Shown: positions 42,036-51,438, counted from the first letter of the stretch. The stretch is DNA of 64,000 nucleotides from Loktanella sp. PT4BL (GCF_003201935.1 NZ_QJJL01000003.1:310001-374000), one strand, 5' to 3'. Numbers and translations: made by a program. Notes: generated from the letters alone by a model not told the origin.

Positions 42036-44141
42036 TTATTCAGCGCGCGACAGGCTTTCCGCCAAACGCATCAATTGCACGGCCTCGGTGCGATAGCCAA
42101 AAGTATCCTCGCCGCGGTTGGCCGCAGCAAGTGTGATCGCATCCGCGTAGCCCCAATCGCCCAAATGGTCGTCACCGCGCAAAAGCTGTCCGAAACCTGC
42201 AATCGCAGCCGCAAAATTCGCCTCTGTCCCTGGTGCACCATTTCCGGTGATTGGCGTTTTAAGCAATTGGCTCACATCCTCGCCGGGTGCTTTGTAGCGC
42301 AGTTTCAAAAATCCGAGCTCGTCTGACGTCTCAGCCACCGTGCTCGGGGCATAGCGCAGTGGATCACTTAATTGTGCCGGGCTACCGACGGGTGTAACCT
42401 CGTAGATCGCGGTGACAGCATGGCCTGCCCCTAACTCACCTGCATCAACCGCATCATTATTGAACTCCTCACGCCTAAGCCCGCGCGTTTCATAGCCGAT
42501 CAGCCGGTATTCCGCGATTTGGGCGGGGTTGAACTCAACCTGGACTTTGACATCGCCTGCGATGGGAAACAGCGCGCCCGAAAGCTGGTCCACAAGCACC
42601 TTTTGCGCCTCGGAAAGCGTATCGATATAAGCAGCCGTTCCGTTCCCGTTCTGGGCAAGCGCCTGCATTGTCGCATCATCCAGATTACCACGGCCAAAAC
42701 CCAGCACGCTGAGATAAGTGCCTGTTTCCCGACGATCCGCGATGAAATCTTTCAGCGCGTCCGGATTGTCGATGCCGACATTGAAATCGCCATCAGTTGC
42801 AAGGATGATGCGGCTAACTTCACCAGCCTCTGCCATAGTGTCCGCGACCGCATAGGCCTGTTCCAAGCCGCCTTGCCCGTTGGTTGCCCCCCCCGCTCCG
42901 AGCGATTGGAGCGCTTGCAAGATCGTGGTGCGTTCGGATGCGTTGGTGGGCGCCAGCACCTGACCTGCGCTGCCTGCATATTCCACGATGGCGACCTGAT
43001 CTTGCGGGCGCAATTGGTCAAGCATCAGGCGGAACGATTGCTTCAGCAGCGGCAGTTTTGCCGGATCATCCATCGAGCCGGATGTGTCGATAAGAAACAC
43101 CAGGTTCAAAGGAGGCCGCGCGGTCATCTCGGGCGACCGCCCTTGCAGAGCGATATGCACGAGCTGCGTGTTTGCATTCCACGGCGTCTGGAATGTCGTC
43201 ACGGTCGGACGGAAGGGCGCTTCGCCTGCGTCGGGTGTCGGATAATCATAAGGGAAGTAATTGATCATCTCTTCAATGCGCACGGCTTCGCGCGGCGGCA
43301 GTTCACCACGTGACAGGGACGACCTGACAAGTGCGTAGCTGGCGGTATCAACGTCAATCGAGAATGTCGAAACCGGCTCTTCGGCGGTGATTTTGAGCGG
43401 GCTTGCTGCAATGTTGGCAAAGCTCTCGGTCGACGGGGCGGGAGAAACCATGGCATCGTCCGCCTGCGGCGGTGGTGCCACAACAACGCGTTCCGGAGCC
43501 AGTCGAGGCATTGCCTGTTCATCATTCAACGTAGGGGCCACACGCGATGTTTGCATGGTTGTTGCCGCCATGGCCTGACCTTGAGTCATGCCTTCTGCAA
43601 TTTCGGCTGCTTGCTGTTGCAAGATATCTGCGTCCGCTGTGACTTGTGGCAGTGACTTGGCGGTGACGCGCGACCGATCTGCCGTATTGAGGTTGGGGGT
43701 CAAATCAACGGCAGGTGCCGTCGCAATATCCTGGGGCTGCGATGCAAATGTGTCCTCTCGTGGTGCTGCAACCGTAGCTGACCCGGACACGGCCTCCGGC
43801 GGCACGATCGCACGATTGAACTCGGTCACCGTAATTTGCGGGGATGATGGTGGTCGCAGCAGGTCCTGGCCTTGCGGTGTCATGATCAGAAAACCGCATG
43901 CGACAAGGGCGGTGGTGGCAGTCAGGCCGCCTTTGGTGGTTATGGTGCTCAGCATTGTCTTCACTCCTGTCCAAAGGCCCTTCGGCCCGGTTACAGCAGT
44001 GGGACGCGCGGCCTGCGCTGATCCTTGGAGGTCTGCAAAGTTTTTCTGCGCCAGCGCGATATTTTCCGCACGGCGCGCTAAATCAGGACGCGGTGTCGCC
44101 GCATCCATCATCGCTTTGAGGTCATTCAGGTCATCGGTCAT
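42036..44141 (-). CDS. VWA domain membrane protein (YfbK-like), possible anti-sigma factor
   Basis: 701-residue protein. A short cytoplasmic N-terminus (MTDDLNDLKAMMDAATPRPD) leads to one transmembrane helix (about residues 73-90, GLTATTALVACGFLIM). Then comes a low-complexity linker (about 95-245) and a VWA domain with intact metal site DTSGSMDD (about residues 350-357). A C-terminal domain as in YfbK (von Willebrand protein with DUF3520) begins near KVQVEFNPAQIAEYRL. The single-helix topology, together with the four-base overlap with the ECF sigma gene, is how many anti-sigma factors are encoded; this role is an inference. Confidence 0.85.
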   Translation of the reverse strand: MTDDLNDLKAMMDAATPRPDLARRAENIALAQKNFADLQGSAQAARPTAVTGPKGLWTGVKTMLSTITTKGGLTATTALVACGFLIMTPQGQDLLRPPSSPQITVTEFNRAIVPPEAVSGSATVAAPREDTFASQPQDIATAPAVDLTPNLNTADRSRVTAKSLPQVTADADILQQQAAEIAEGMTQGQAMAATTMQTSRVAPTLNDEQAMPRLAPERVVVAPPPQADDAMVSPAPSTESFANIAASPLKITAEEPVSTFSIDVDTASYALVRSSLSRGELPPREAVRIEEMINYFPYDYPTPDAGEAPFRPTVTTFQTPWNANTQLVHIALQGRSPEMTARPPLNLVFLIDTSGSMDDPAKLPLLKQSFRLMLDQLRPQDQVAIVEYAGSAGQVLAPTNASERTTILQALQSLGAGGATNGQGGLEQAYAVADTMAEAGEVSRIILATDGDFNVGIDNPDALKDFIADRRETGTYLSVLGFGRGNLDDATMQALAQNGNGTAAYIDTLSEAQKVLVDQLSGALFPIAGDVKVQVEFNPAQIAEYRLIGYETRGLRREEFNNDAVDAGELGAGHAVTAIYEVTPVGSPAQLSDPLRYAPSTVAETSDELGFLKLRYKAPGEDVSQLLKTPITGNGAPGTEANFAAAIAGFGQLLRGDDHLGDWGYADAITLAAANRGEDTFGYRTEAVQLMRLAESLSRAE

Positions 44142-44680
44142 ACAATGTCCTCCTGTTCTTTCATGGCACGCAGGGCTTTCTTTGCTTCCGAGATGCGCCA
44201 GCTGACCGTCCCTTCCGGGACTTGCAGCACCTCTGCCGCCTGCGCGTGGGTCATGTCGTCAAGCACAAGTGCGAGCGTGTCGCGCAGGTCGTCGGAGAGC
44301 GCATTCATCGCAGCAGTCAGCCAATCCAGTTTGTCGGTCGTATCTGCCATGGCAGCGGTGCGGTTCACTTCCCAGTCCCCCCAGCCGGTTGTCGCTTTGG
44401 CATAGGTCGCGCGCTTGCGTCGCCGGTCGTGGGCGGCGTTGACGGCGACGCGGTAAAGCCAGGTGGTGACCTTGGCGCGCCGCCCGTAGCTGGCGAGTTT
44501 TGCGGGCAGTGCGGCGCAGATGTCCTGGGTCAGGTCCTCGGCCTCTGTGCGTGATCCGGTCAGCCGGAAACAAAATGCAAAGAGACGATCATAATGACGA
44601 TCAAGCAGGCTTGCAAAAGCGGCCCCGTCACCGGCGGCAGCTGCATCAGCAAGGTCCTCGTCGCTTGTCATCATACGCAT
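44138..44680 (-). CDS. ECF-type RNA polymerase sigma factor
   Basis: 180-residue group 4 sigma factor. Region 2 spans about residues 20-85 (LFAFCFRLTGSRTEAEDLTQDI and TTWLYRVAVNAAHDRRRKR), region 4 about residues 115-170 (LSDDLRDTLALVLDDMTHAQ and VLQVPEGTVSWRISEAKKAL). Three Met codons (44680, 44674, 44671) could be starts; none has a clear ribosome binding site. Its stop overlaps the VWA gene start (ATGA), marking the two as a functional pair. Confidence 0.88.
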   Translation of the reverse strand: MRMMTSDEDLADAAAAGDGAAFASLLDRHYDRLFAFCFRLTGSRTEAEDLTQDICAALPAKLASYGRRAKVTTWLYRVAVNAAHDRRRKRATYAKATTGWGDWEVNRTAAMADTTDKLDWLTAAMNALSDDLRDTLALVLDDMTHAQAAEVLQVPEGTVSWRISEAKKALRAMKEQEDIV

Positions 44681-44754
44681 CACGGTGGTTTGACGCGCGT
44701 GGATCGTCAATCCTTGGCGGGGATTGTCGTTTTATTAAAAATGAGGGGTTTTGC

Positions 44755-44780
44755 GTAAGGTGGATCAAGATCCACCTTAC
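44755..44780. repeat. Gene-terminal palindrome, copy C
   Basis: Arms GTAAGGTGGATC / GATCCACCTTAC with an AA spacer, nine bases after the stop of the gabD-type gene (minus strand). On that strand it is followed by GCAAAACCCC, with no T-run. Confidence 0.88.
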
Positions 44781-44788
44781 ATTCCGGC

Positions 44789-46267
44789 TCACACACCGGT
44801 GCAAATATACTTCAGCTCGAGATAGTCCTCGATCCCGTGGTGCGATCCCTCGCGCCCCAGCCCTGACTGTTTCACGCCACCAAAGGGTGCCACCTCGGTC
44901 GAGATGATGCCGGTGTTCACACCCACAATCCCGTACTCCAGCGCTTCGGCCACTTTGGTCACGCGGCTGAGGTCCTTGGCGTAGAAATACGAAGCAAGGC
45001 CAAAGATCGTGTCATTAGCCAGCGCGATTACATCATCCTCGTCCTCGAATTTGAAAAGCGGGGCGAAAGGGCCGAAGGTTTCGTCTGTGCTGACCAACAT
45101 CTCTTTGGTCGCGTTGGTGACAATCGTGGGCTCAAAAAATTGCCCGCCCAGATCATGCGGTTTGCCGCCGGTCAGGATTTCAGCACCTTTCGAGAGCGCA
45201 TCCGCGAGGTGTTCCTGGACCTTGGTGACAGCCTTGGGTTCGATCAGGGGGCCCAGTGTCGTGCCCTCGGCCATGCCGTCGCCGACGCGCAGCGCTTCGA
45301 CGGCGGTTTTGAACTTGGCGGCGAAAGCATCATAGACGCCTGCCTGCACGTAGATGCGGTTGGCACAAACGCAGGTCTGGCCGTTGTTGCGGAATTTACA
45401 CGCGATGGCCCCTTCGACAGCCGCGTCAAGATCGGCGTCATCAAAGACAATGAAAGGCGCGTTGCCACCCAGTTCCATCGAGCATTTCATAACCTGATCG
45501 GCCGCTTGCGCCAATAGGATCCGGCCCACTTGTGTTGATCCGGTGAAGGTCAGTTTGCGCACCGCGGGGATGTCGCAGAACGCTTTGCCGATGGCGGGGG
45601 CATCGGTGGAGGTGATGACCGAGAACAACCCGTCCGGCACGCCCGCCTCTTGCGCCAGTTTCGCCATGGCGAGCGCGGAAAGCGGCGTCAGTTCCGATGG
45701 TTTGATCACGAAAGCGCAGCCCGCAGCGAGGGCAGGGGCCACTTTGCGCGCGATCATCGCGTTGGGGAAGTTCCAAGGGGTGATCCCGGCGGCCACGCCG
45801 ATGGGCTGTTTGATGACGGTGATGCGCTTGTCCGCCATGTGTCCGGGGATTGTTTCGCCGTAAACGCGCTTGGCCTCTTCTGCGAACCATTCCACGAAAG
45901 ACGCGCCATAGGCGACTTCGCCGCGTGCCTCGGCCAGCGGTTTGCCTTGTTCGGCGGTCATGATGATGGCGAGGTCTTCCTGATGCTTCATCATCAGATC
46001 AAACCACTTGCGCAACACGTTCGCGCGTTCTTTGGCCGCACGTGCAGCCCAAGGCTTGCGTGCGGCATCGGCTGCTGCGACCGCTTTTTCCACCTCTGCG
46101 ACCGACAGGTCAGGCACTTTTGCAATCACGTCGCCGCGCGCAGGATTGATGACGTCAAAGGTCTTGCCGTCCGCTGCTTGCACCCATTCACCTGCGACAA
46201 GCGTGTCTTCGCAAAGCAGATCAGGACGTGACAACATGGATTTCAGGTTCGTCATTTCGTCAAGCAT
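44789..46267 (-). CDS. gabD: NAD(P)-dependent succinate-semialdehyde dehydrogenase family protein
   Basis: 492-residue aldehyde dehydrogenase, closest in pattern to GabD, which oxidises succinate semialdehyde to succinate. Cofactor-binding GSTQVGRIL, catalytic Glu in MELGGNAPFIVFDDAD and catalytic Cys in FRNNGQTCVCANRIYVQAG. The AGGAGG site six bases before ATG 46267 fixes the start. No gabT is adjacent, so the exact aldehyde is not proven. Divergent from the alpha/beta hydrolase gene. Confidence 0.9.
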   Translation of the reverse strand: MLDEMTNLKSMLSRPDLLCEDTLVAGEWVQAADGKTFDVINPARGDVIAKVPDLSVAEVEKAVAAADAARKPWAARAAKERANVLRKWFDLMMKHQEDLAIIMTAEQGKPLAEARGEVAYGASFVEWFAEEAKRVYGETIPGHMADKRITVIKQPIGVAAGITPWNFPNAMIARKVAPALAAGCAFVIKPSELTPLSALAMAKLAQEAGVPDGLFSVITSTDAPAIGKAFCDIPAVRKLTFTGSTQVGRILLAQAADQVMKCSMELGGNAPFIVFDDADLDAAVEGAIACKFRNNGQTCVCANRIYVQAGVYDAFAAKFKTAVEALRVGDGMAEGTTLGPLIEPKAVTKVQEHLADALSKGAEILTGGKPHDLGGQFFEPTIVTNATKEMLVSTDETFGPFAPLFKFEDEDDVIALANDTIFGLASYFYAKDLSRVTKVAEALEYGIVGVNTGIISTEVAPFGGVKQSGLGREGSHHGIEDYLELKYICTGV

Positions 46268-46333
46268 GGTGGCCTCCTATCGGTTTCAGCGCTATCTGAA
46301 CCATGCGGGCAGGTGCCGTAAAGGGGGGATATG

Positions 46334-47110
46334 ATGGAATTGGACGAGGCATATGCGAACGCGGCCTATATTCCGGGTGGCGATACCTATCCCGCGCGTT
46401 GGGCAAAGGCCGCGGCGCAATTTCGCGAAAAGACACTGTGTGAACTTGATTTGCCCTATGGTGAGAGTGCGCGCCAGAAGCTCGATCTGTTTCATCCACC
46501 CCGCCTTGCCAAAGGTTTGCTGGTCTTTGTTCACGGTGGCTATTGGCTGATGTCGGACAAATCTGACTGGTCGCATCTGGCAGCAGGCCCTCTTGCGCAG
46601 GGGTGGGCCGTCGCAATGCCGTCATACGATCTTTGTCCTGCGGTCCGTATCACGGACATCGGCAATCAAATCGCCGCTGCGATCGCATTTGCTGCTGGCC
46701 GCGTCCTTGGGCCGATCCGGTTGACCGGCCATTCAGCCGGAGGGCAATTGGTGGCGCGGATGACAGCTAGACGCGTCGGTGCGCGTTGGCAGGAGAGGGT
46801 TGCGAAAGTCGTGCCAATTTCGCCTTTGGGTGATCTGGCTCCTTTGATGCAGACATCCATGAATGCGGATCTCAAACTGGATGCGGCAGAGGTTTTGACC
46901 GAAAGCCCGATCCATCTGCCAAAGCCGCAGGTCCCCGTGACGGTCTGCGTGGGTGCGGATGAAAGGCCGGCCTTTCTGGAGCAATCGCGCATCCTCGCGA
47001 ATGCCTGGACTTGCGAACGGATTGTCGCGCCGGACCGCCATCATTTCGATGTGATCGAACCGCTCTGTCATCCTGACAGTGCACTGACGGTAGCATTGCT
47101 GGCGACGTAG
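46334..47110 (+). CDS. Alpha/beta hydrolase (kynurenine formamidase-like)
   Basis: 258-residue alpha/beta hydrolase. The oxyanion-loop motif is FVHGGYWLMSDKSDW and the nucleophile elbow GHSAGGQL (Ser near residue 135). The acid is probably Asp in GADERPAF and the base His in RHHFDVI. The HGGYW motif and size resemble kynurenine formamidases and related esterases. I chose ATG 46334 because GGGGGG is five bases upstream; ATG 46331 is two codons... one codon earlier and possible. Divergent from gabD. Confidence 0.85.
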   Translation: MELDEAYANAAYIPGGDTYPARWAKAAAQFREKTLCELDLPYGESARQKLDLFHPPRLAKGLLVFVHGGYWLMSDKSDWSHLAAGPLAQGWAVAMPSYDLCPAVRITDIGNQIAAAIAFAAGRVLGPIRLTGHSAGGQLVARMTARRVGARWQERVAKVVPISPLGDLAPLMQTSMNADLKLDAAEVLTESPIHLPKPQVPVTVCVGADERPAFLEQSRILANAWTCERIVAPDRHHFDVIEPLCHPDSALTVALLAT

Positions 47111-47217
47111 CCAATTGGACAGTCTTGTGTCGGTAGACCTAACGATAATCTCAACTTATAAACGCGTGATGTTGATGTTTATTGCGCGATTCGCGCGAGA
47201 AATTGGGTGGTTTTGAT

Positions 47218-47523
47218 ATGAATATTTTGCGCGGCGCATTTGCTATCTTGATCGCAATGACTTTGGTCGCATGCGAGCGGTCCGGTGATGACAACAGTGT
47301 GACAGATGGCGGCGTCGACGGCGGTTTCCTGCGGGACGGCGTTGCAAATGTCTGGATTGATCCTGACGGATGCCAGCACTGGTACATCGACGACGGGATC
47401 GAAGGATACATGACCCCCCGCCTGAACCGCGACGGTACACCAAAGTGTCAGGATGCACGCGGCGAGATTATTTTGAAAGACGGCAGCCGTGTTGTATCCG
47501 AGCCGGAGCCAAGCAATAGCTGA
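47218..47523 (+). CDS. Small conserved lipoprotein
   Basis: 101-residue lipoprotein with signal peptide and lipobox LVAC (Cys near residue 18). The mature part contains VWIDPDGCQHWYIDDGIEGY and TPRLNRDGTPKCQD, with two Cys that could form a disulfide. I recall this WIDPDGC-HW-DDG-EGY pattern as a short module of Rhodobacteraceae lipoproteins, but no function is known to me. Start ATG 47218; an upstream in-frame reading lacks a signal peptide at its N-terminus. Confidence 0.72.
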   Translation: MNILRGAFAILIAMTLVACERSGDDNSVTDGGVDGGFLRDGVANVWIDPDGCQHWYIDDGIEGYMTPRLNRDGTPKCQDARGEIILKDGSRVVSEPEPSNS

Positions 47524-47553
47524 TCCGGCCAGAGCCAGATTAGACAGTTCTTG

Positions 47554-47581
47554 AGGCACTGCATTTGCAGTGCCTTTTCTT
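47554..47581 (+). terminator. Rho-independent terminator after small lipoprotein gene
   Basis: Perfect arms AGGCACTGCA / TGCAGTGCCT with a two-base TT spacer, then TTTCTTTT. It ends five bases before the stop of the convergent RNase T2 gene. Confidence 0.85.
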
Positions 47582-47585
47582 TTGG

Positions 47586-48215
47586 CTATCGCATCGGATC
47601 AAACTGCGCGCTGGTCATCGTGCAATCACGGATCACGTCCCGCCCGCAATCACGAAACTCCAGATCACGCGTCAGGCAAATCCGCGCTTCCTGAATATAG
47701 CCGGATTTGCATGTGATCGTGATCTGGTCGGCTTCAAGCGCTGCATTTTCCTTTAGAAACGCCTCTTCGATCAACGATGCGGGCAGAGTCACTTGGCGCG
47801 TCAAAGCGCGAAACACTTCGGGGCGGTTGATGCGGCCATAGGCTTCGCGCGAAAGCGCGAAGTATTCCTCGGACGACAATCCCGAACACACTCCGTGTTT
47901 GCGCCATTGATGCCAGGCAAGTCCCGATGTTCCCATGATATCCGCCATGGCCGCGGTATCGCTGCGACTGGGAGATCTTTCGCCGGTCGGACAGTTTGCC
48001 GGATACCCGCTTTCGTATTGCGGCCAGAGCCCGTGCAGGATCCAGCCGAAGTCCGCTGACGGATCACATTGCGGCGACCCGCGCGCATCACCTTCCAGCG
48101 CACACCAGTTTGCCGACCACGAAAGCGACATGACGTAGTAATCAAAGTCACCTGCGCGGTCTTGGGCAGTGACTGGCGTGGCCATGAGGCAAAGCAGGAC
48201 AAGCAGTCGGTGCAT
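47586..48215 (-). CDS. Ribonuclease T2 family protein
   Basis: 209-residue secreted endoribonuclease that cleaves RNA via 2',3'-cyclic phosphates. Signal peptide MHRLLVLLCLMATPVTAQ. Both active-site segments are intact: HGLWPQ (CAS I) and WHQWRKHGVC (CAS II), with several cysteines for disulfides. I chose ATG 48215 because TGGAAAG lies about eight bases upstream; ATG 48236 is an alternative. A CpdB-like enzyme that could use its products is encoded at 56274-58121. Confidence 0.9.
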   Translation of the reverse strand: MHRLLVLLCLMATPVTAQDRAGDFDYYVMSLSWSANWCALEGDARGSPQCDPSADFGWILHGLWPQYESGYPANCPTGERSPSRSDTAAMADIMGTSGLAWHQWRKHGVCSGLSSEEYFALSREAYGRINRPEVFRALTRQVTLPASLIEEAFLKENAALEADQITITCKSGYIQEARICLTRDLEFRDCGRDVIRDCTMTSAQFDPMR

Positions 48216-48352
48216 TTTGATCTTTCCAAATTTCATCAGCTTTATTATATAGCCTGCAAGTTCCCCGACAATGCGAACCCGGCTGTTACCACAGTCTGCC
48301 CAGATCAAGGGCGCGGGAAAGGCTTGTCTGCTGATAAGATGGAGATGAAAAG

Positions 48353-49105
48353 ATGTCCGATAAACCGATTATGGCCAAAGCGACTGCTGTCTGGCTTTGC
48401 GACAACACAACGCTGACCTTCAAGCAGATTGCCGATTTCTGCGGTTTCCACGAGCTGGAAGTGCAGGGTATCGCAGATGGTGATGTGGCGGCTGGCGTCA
48501 AAGGGTTTGACCCGATTGCCAACAACCAGTTGACACAAGAAGAGCTGGACAAGGCCGAAGCTGATCCGAAGCATAAGCTCAAGCTAAAATATTACGCTGC
48601 TGCTGCTGGTGAAGAAAAACGCCGTGGCCCGCGCTATACACCGCTGTCCAAGCGTCAGGACCGCCCTGCGTCGATCTATTGGCTGGTGAAATTCCACCCC
48701 GAACTGACCGACGGTCAGATTTCAAAACTGGTGGGCACAACCAAGCCGACCATTCAGGCGATCCGCGAGCGGACACACTGGAACATCAACAACATTGATC
48801 CGATTGATCCGGTCGCTCTGGGACTGTGCAAGCAGTCCGAACTTGATGCCGCTGTGCAAAAAGCCAACGCCAAAAAGGCCAAGGAAGGCGCAGCAATGAC
48901 CGATGACGAGCGCCGCAAGCTTGTCAGCACCGAGCAATCGCTTGGTATGCCGGCTGAGCCGAAGATGCCTAGCGCACTGGCCGGTCTTGAGACTTTCAGC
49001 CTCTCTGATCCGCGTGATGAGGAGGAGGAAGAAGATGATAACCGCGATGTCTCTGATGCGGATAGCTTCTTCAATCTGCCGGATGACGACGACAAGGACG
49101 ACTAG
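48353..49105 (+). CDS. trcR: Cell-cycle transcriptional regulator TrcR (DUF1013)
   Basis: 250-residue DUF1013 protein. N-terminal helix-turn-helix-like part (AVWLCDNTTLTFKQIADFCG), a central second HTH-like segment (LVGTTKPTIQAIRERTHWN), and a very acidic C-terminal tail (DEEEEEDDNRD, DDDDKDD). DUF1013 proteins of alphaproteobacteria are annotated as TrcR, a regulator linked to cell-cycle transcription. A terminator follows. Confidence 0.88.
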   Translation: MSDKPIMAKATAVWLCDNTTLTFKQIADFCGFHELEVQGIADGDVAAGVKGFDPIANNQLTQEELDKAEADPKHKLKLKYYAAAAGEEKRRGPRYTPLSKRQDRPASIYWLVKFHPELTDGQISKLVGTTKPTIQAIRERTHWNINNIDPIDPVALGLCKQSELDAAVQKANAKKAKEGAAMTDDERRKLVSTEQSLGMPAEPKMPSALAGLETFSLSDPRDEEEEEDDNRDVSDADSFFNLPDDDDKDD

Positions 49106-49117
49106 GCCGAGAATTCA

Positions 49118-49155
49118 AAGAGGGCGCCCCGAAACGGAAGGCGCCCTTTTTCTTT
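49118..49155 (+). terminator. Rho-independent terminator after trcR
   Basis: Arms AGGGCGCC (49121) and GGCGCCCT (ending 49147) with upstream AAAG and downstream TTTTCTTT. It also lies just before the stop of the convergent methyltransferase gene. Confidence 0.85.
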
Positions 49156-49157
49156 GT

Positions 49158-49778
49158 CTATGATGGTCTGCGGGCCACGATGAACCGTGCTGCATTGTTT
49201 GTGCCAAAGTATCCTGCTTCGACCACGTCGAAACCTGCTTTGCTTATGGCCCTTTCCAGCCCGCCTGCATCAAAGACCAGAACATGCGGCGCTTTGCCGA
49301 TCATCTGCATCACTTTGATCATGGGTCTGATCAGCATATTCATATCGGCAAGGCAGGCGGTCTTGGAAATAAAGTAGCCACCCGGTTTGATCTGCTTGTG
49401 CAAATGCAGCAGTGTTTTGTCAAGGTCATCGACAAGGTGCAAAAGGCTGAAGGCGCAGGCCGCATCAAACGGGGCGTCGGCCATGGCGACGTTGATCTCT
49501 GATTCCACAAAGTCGATATTTTGCGGCCCGTCGCCCGTGATCTTGCTTTGTGCGATCGCAATCATGTTGCCCGATATGTCCGTGGCTGTGATCCGCCTGA
49601 CATAAGGCGCCAGTTTGATTGCGGTGCTGCCAGTGCCGCAACCCACTTCAAGCAAATGATCCTCTGCCGACAGATAGTGGCGCGTGCGCGCAAGTGTTTC
49701 TTCATAGGCGGCGATGTCCTTGATAGGCGACGCGGCATATTTCTTTGCGGCTTTGTCCCAGAACGCGGCGGTGGCCAT
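49158..49778 (-). CDS. Class I SAM-dependent methyltransferase
   Basis: 206-residue methyltransferase. SAM-binding motif I is LLEVGCGTGSTAIKLA (about residues 43-58), then ITATDISGNMI and a FSLLHLVDDLDKTL motif. Substrate unknown; a small molecule is likely. I prefer ATG 49778 (MATAAFWDKAAKKY) because AAAGGA lies nine bases upstream; ATG 49802 adds eight residues. Divergent from a LysR-type regulator, which may control it. Confidence 0.86.
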   Translation of the reverse strand: MATAAFWDKAAKKYAASPIKDIAAYEETLARTRHYLSAEDHLLEVGCGTGSTAIKLAPYVRRITATDISGNMIAIAQSKITGDGPQNIDFVESEINVAMADAPFDAACAFSLLHLVDDLDKTLLHLHKQIKPGGYFISKTACLADMNMLIRPMIKVMQMIGKAPHVLVFDAGGLERAISKAGFDVVEAGYFGTNNAARFIVARRPS

Positions 49779-49883
49779 TGGTTTGGTTCCTTTGTCGGTC
49801 ATGTAATCTCGATCGGCGCAGCTTACCTATACGTTGATCAGTTATAAATTGCGAAAATATGCGAGATAGATATACATTAATGC

Positions 49884-50774
49884 ATGAATTGGCAGGCTGT
49901 CTCATTTGACTGGAACCAGATACGGGCCTTTCTTGCGACTGCCGAGGAAGGTTCGCTGAGTGCTGCTGCGCGGGCATTGCGCGCGACCCAGCCCACCATC
50001 GGACGGCAGGTCAGCGCATTGGAGCGTGATCTGGGCGTCACTTTGTTCGAACGTTCAGGCCGGTCTCTGGTCATGACATCAGCTGGCCATGATTTGCTGG
50101 AACATGTGCAGGCGATGGGTGATGCGGCCAGCCGGATTTCGATGGTTGCATCAGGGCAGTCGCGCGATGTTGCGGGTCATGTTTCGATTACGGCGAGCGA
50201 TTTGCTTGCTGCGGGTTTTTTGGTGCCGGTTCTGAAAAAGCTGCGGCAGGACGCACGCGGGATCATCGTTGAAGTTGTCGCCTCGAACCGGCTCGAAAAC
50301 CTGACACGGCGTGACGCCGATATCGCCATTCGCCATGTGCGCCCCGACCAGCCGGATCTGATCGCCAGACAGCTTCGGGATGCAAAGGCCGCCTATTATG
50401 CCTCTGCCGATTACCTCGCTGAGTATGGCAGGCCACGGACTGAGGCCGACCTTGCGAAACATGTTTTTGTTGGCCCACGCGATACCACCCAGATGCTGGC
50501 ATTCATGCAGGACCGCGGCGTCACAATTTCCCCTGATCAGTTCAAGGCAAATTCGGACAGCGGGGTGGTGATGTGGGAGATGATGCGCGCGGGTCTGGGT
50601 ATTATGGTGGGGCCGGACAAGCTCTGGCCACATGTGGAAGGGGTCGAAACGCTGCTTTCGGACGCGACGCCGATCACCTTTCCGGTGTGGATCGTAACCC
50701 ACCGTGAACTGCGCACGAGCCGCCGGATCAGGATTGTCTTTGATGCTTTGGTACAGGCCTTTGACTGCGATTAA
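49884..50774 (+). CDS. LysR family transcriptional regulator
   Basis: 296-residue regulator. HTH in residues 8-60 ([20 protein letters not shown]) and an effector-binding domain from about residue 92 ([19 protein letters not shown]). The divergent gene is a methyltransferase, the likely target; an AT-rich region with TATA-N11-TATA spacing lies between them. Its 3' end overlaps recR by four bases in convergent orientation. Confidence 0.9.
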   Translation: MNWQAVSFDWNQIRAFLATAEEGSLSAAARALRATQPTIGRQVSALERDLGVTLFERSGRSLVMTSAGHDLLEHVQAMGDAASRISMVASGQSRDVAGHVSITASDLLAAGFLVPVLKKLRQDARGIIVEVVASNRLENLTRRDADIAIRHVRPDQPDLIARQLRDAKAAYYASADYLAEYGRPRTEADLAKHVFVGPRDTTQMLAFMQDRGVTISPDQFKANSDSGVVMWEMMRAGLGIMVGPDKLWPHVEGVETLLSDATPITFPVWIVTHRELRTSRRIRIVFDALVQAFDCD

Positions 50775-51364
50775 AGCGCTTTGCGCGCGTTCAATGCTGC
50801 CGTAATCGTGCCGTCGTCCAGATAGTCAAGCTCACCACCCACAGGCACACCTTGGGCCAGTGAGGTGACTGTGATGCCGGGCAATTGATCGGCGATGTAA
50901 TGTGCGGTCGTTTGCCCGTCTATCGTGGCGCCCAAGGCAAGAATCACCTCGGTCACGTTCTCGGTCTTGATCCGGTCGATCAGCTTGGGGATGCGCAATT
51001 CCTCCGGCCCGATAGCATCGAGGGCAGAGAGTGTGCCGCCCAGAACATGGTAGCGCCCCTTGAAGACTTGGGACCGTTCCATCGCCCATAGATCGGCCAC
51101 ATCCTCGACAACGGCGATCTGTCCTGTGGCGCGTTTCTCGGAATTGCAAATCTCGCAAATATCCGTTGTGCAGACATTGCCGCAGTTCAGGCATTCGCGC
51201 ACCGTTGCCCCGACCCGTTGCATTGCATCGGCCAAGGGCAACAGCACCAGAGACCGCTTTTTGATCAGATGCAGCACAGCGCGCCGCGCAGACCGGGGGC
51301 CAAGCCCCGGCAGCTTGGCCATCAGTGCGATCAGATTATCGAGGTCTTCGGTGCCGTTTGTCAT
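50771..51364 (-). CDS. recR: Recombination protein RecR
   Basis: 197-residue RecR, which with RecF and RecO loads RecA on gapped DNA. Helix-hairpin-helix [18 protein letters not shown] (residues 10-27), C4 zinc finger [16 protein letters not shown] (about residues 57-72) and a Toprim domain with [13 protein letters not shown]. Start [11 protein letters not shown] at 51364; an upstream in-frame extension runs through palindromic DNA. It forms the dnaX-ybaB-recR group common in bacteria. Confidence 0.95.
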   Translation of the reverse strand: MTNGTEDLDNLIALMAKLPGLGPRSARRAVLHLIKKRSLVLLPLADAMQRVGATVRECLNCGNVCTTDICEICNSEKRATGQIAVVEDVADLWAMERSQVFKGRYHVLGGTLSALDAIGPEELRIPKLIDRIKTENVTEVILALGATIDGQTTAHYIADQLPGITVTSLAQGVPVGGELDYLDDGTITAALNARKAL

Positions 51365-51382
51365 GGTGCTCACATCAGCCGC

Positions 51383-51438
51383 GAACAAATTTCGCGAAAT
51401 TTGTTCTGGCGGCCTGAGAATTTTTGCCAAAAATTCTC
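51383..51438. repeat. Tandem AT-rich palindromes between ybaB and recR
   Basis: A perfect 24-base palindrome (half-site GAACAAATTTCG, 51383-51406) is followed 9 bases later by arms GAGAATTTTT and AAAAATTCTC around GCC (51416-51438). Both lie in the 79-base spacer just upstream of recR and may modulate its expression or mRNA processing. Confidence 0.75.
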
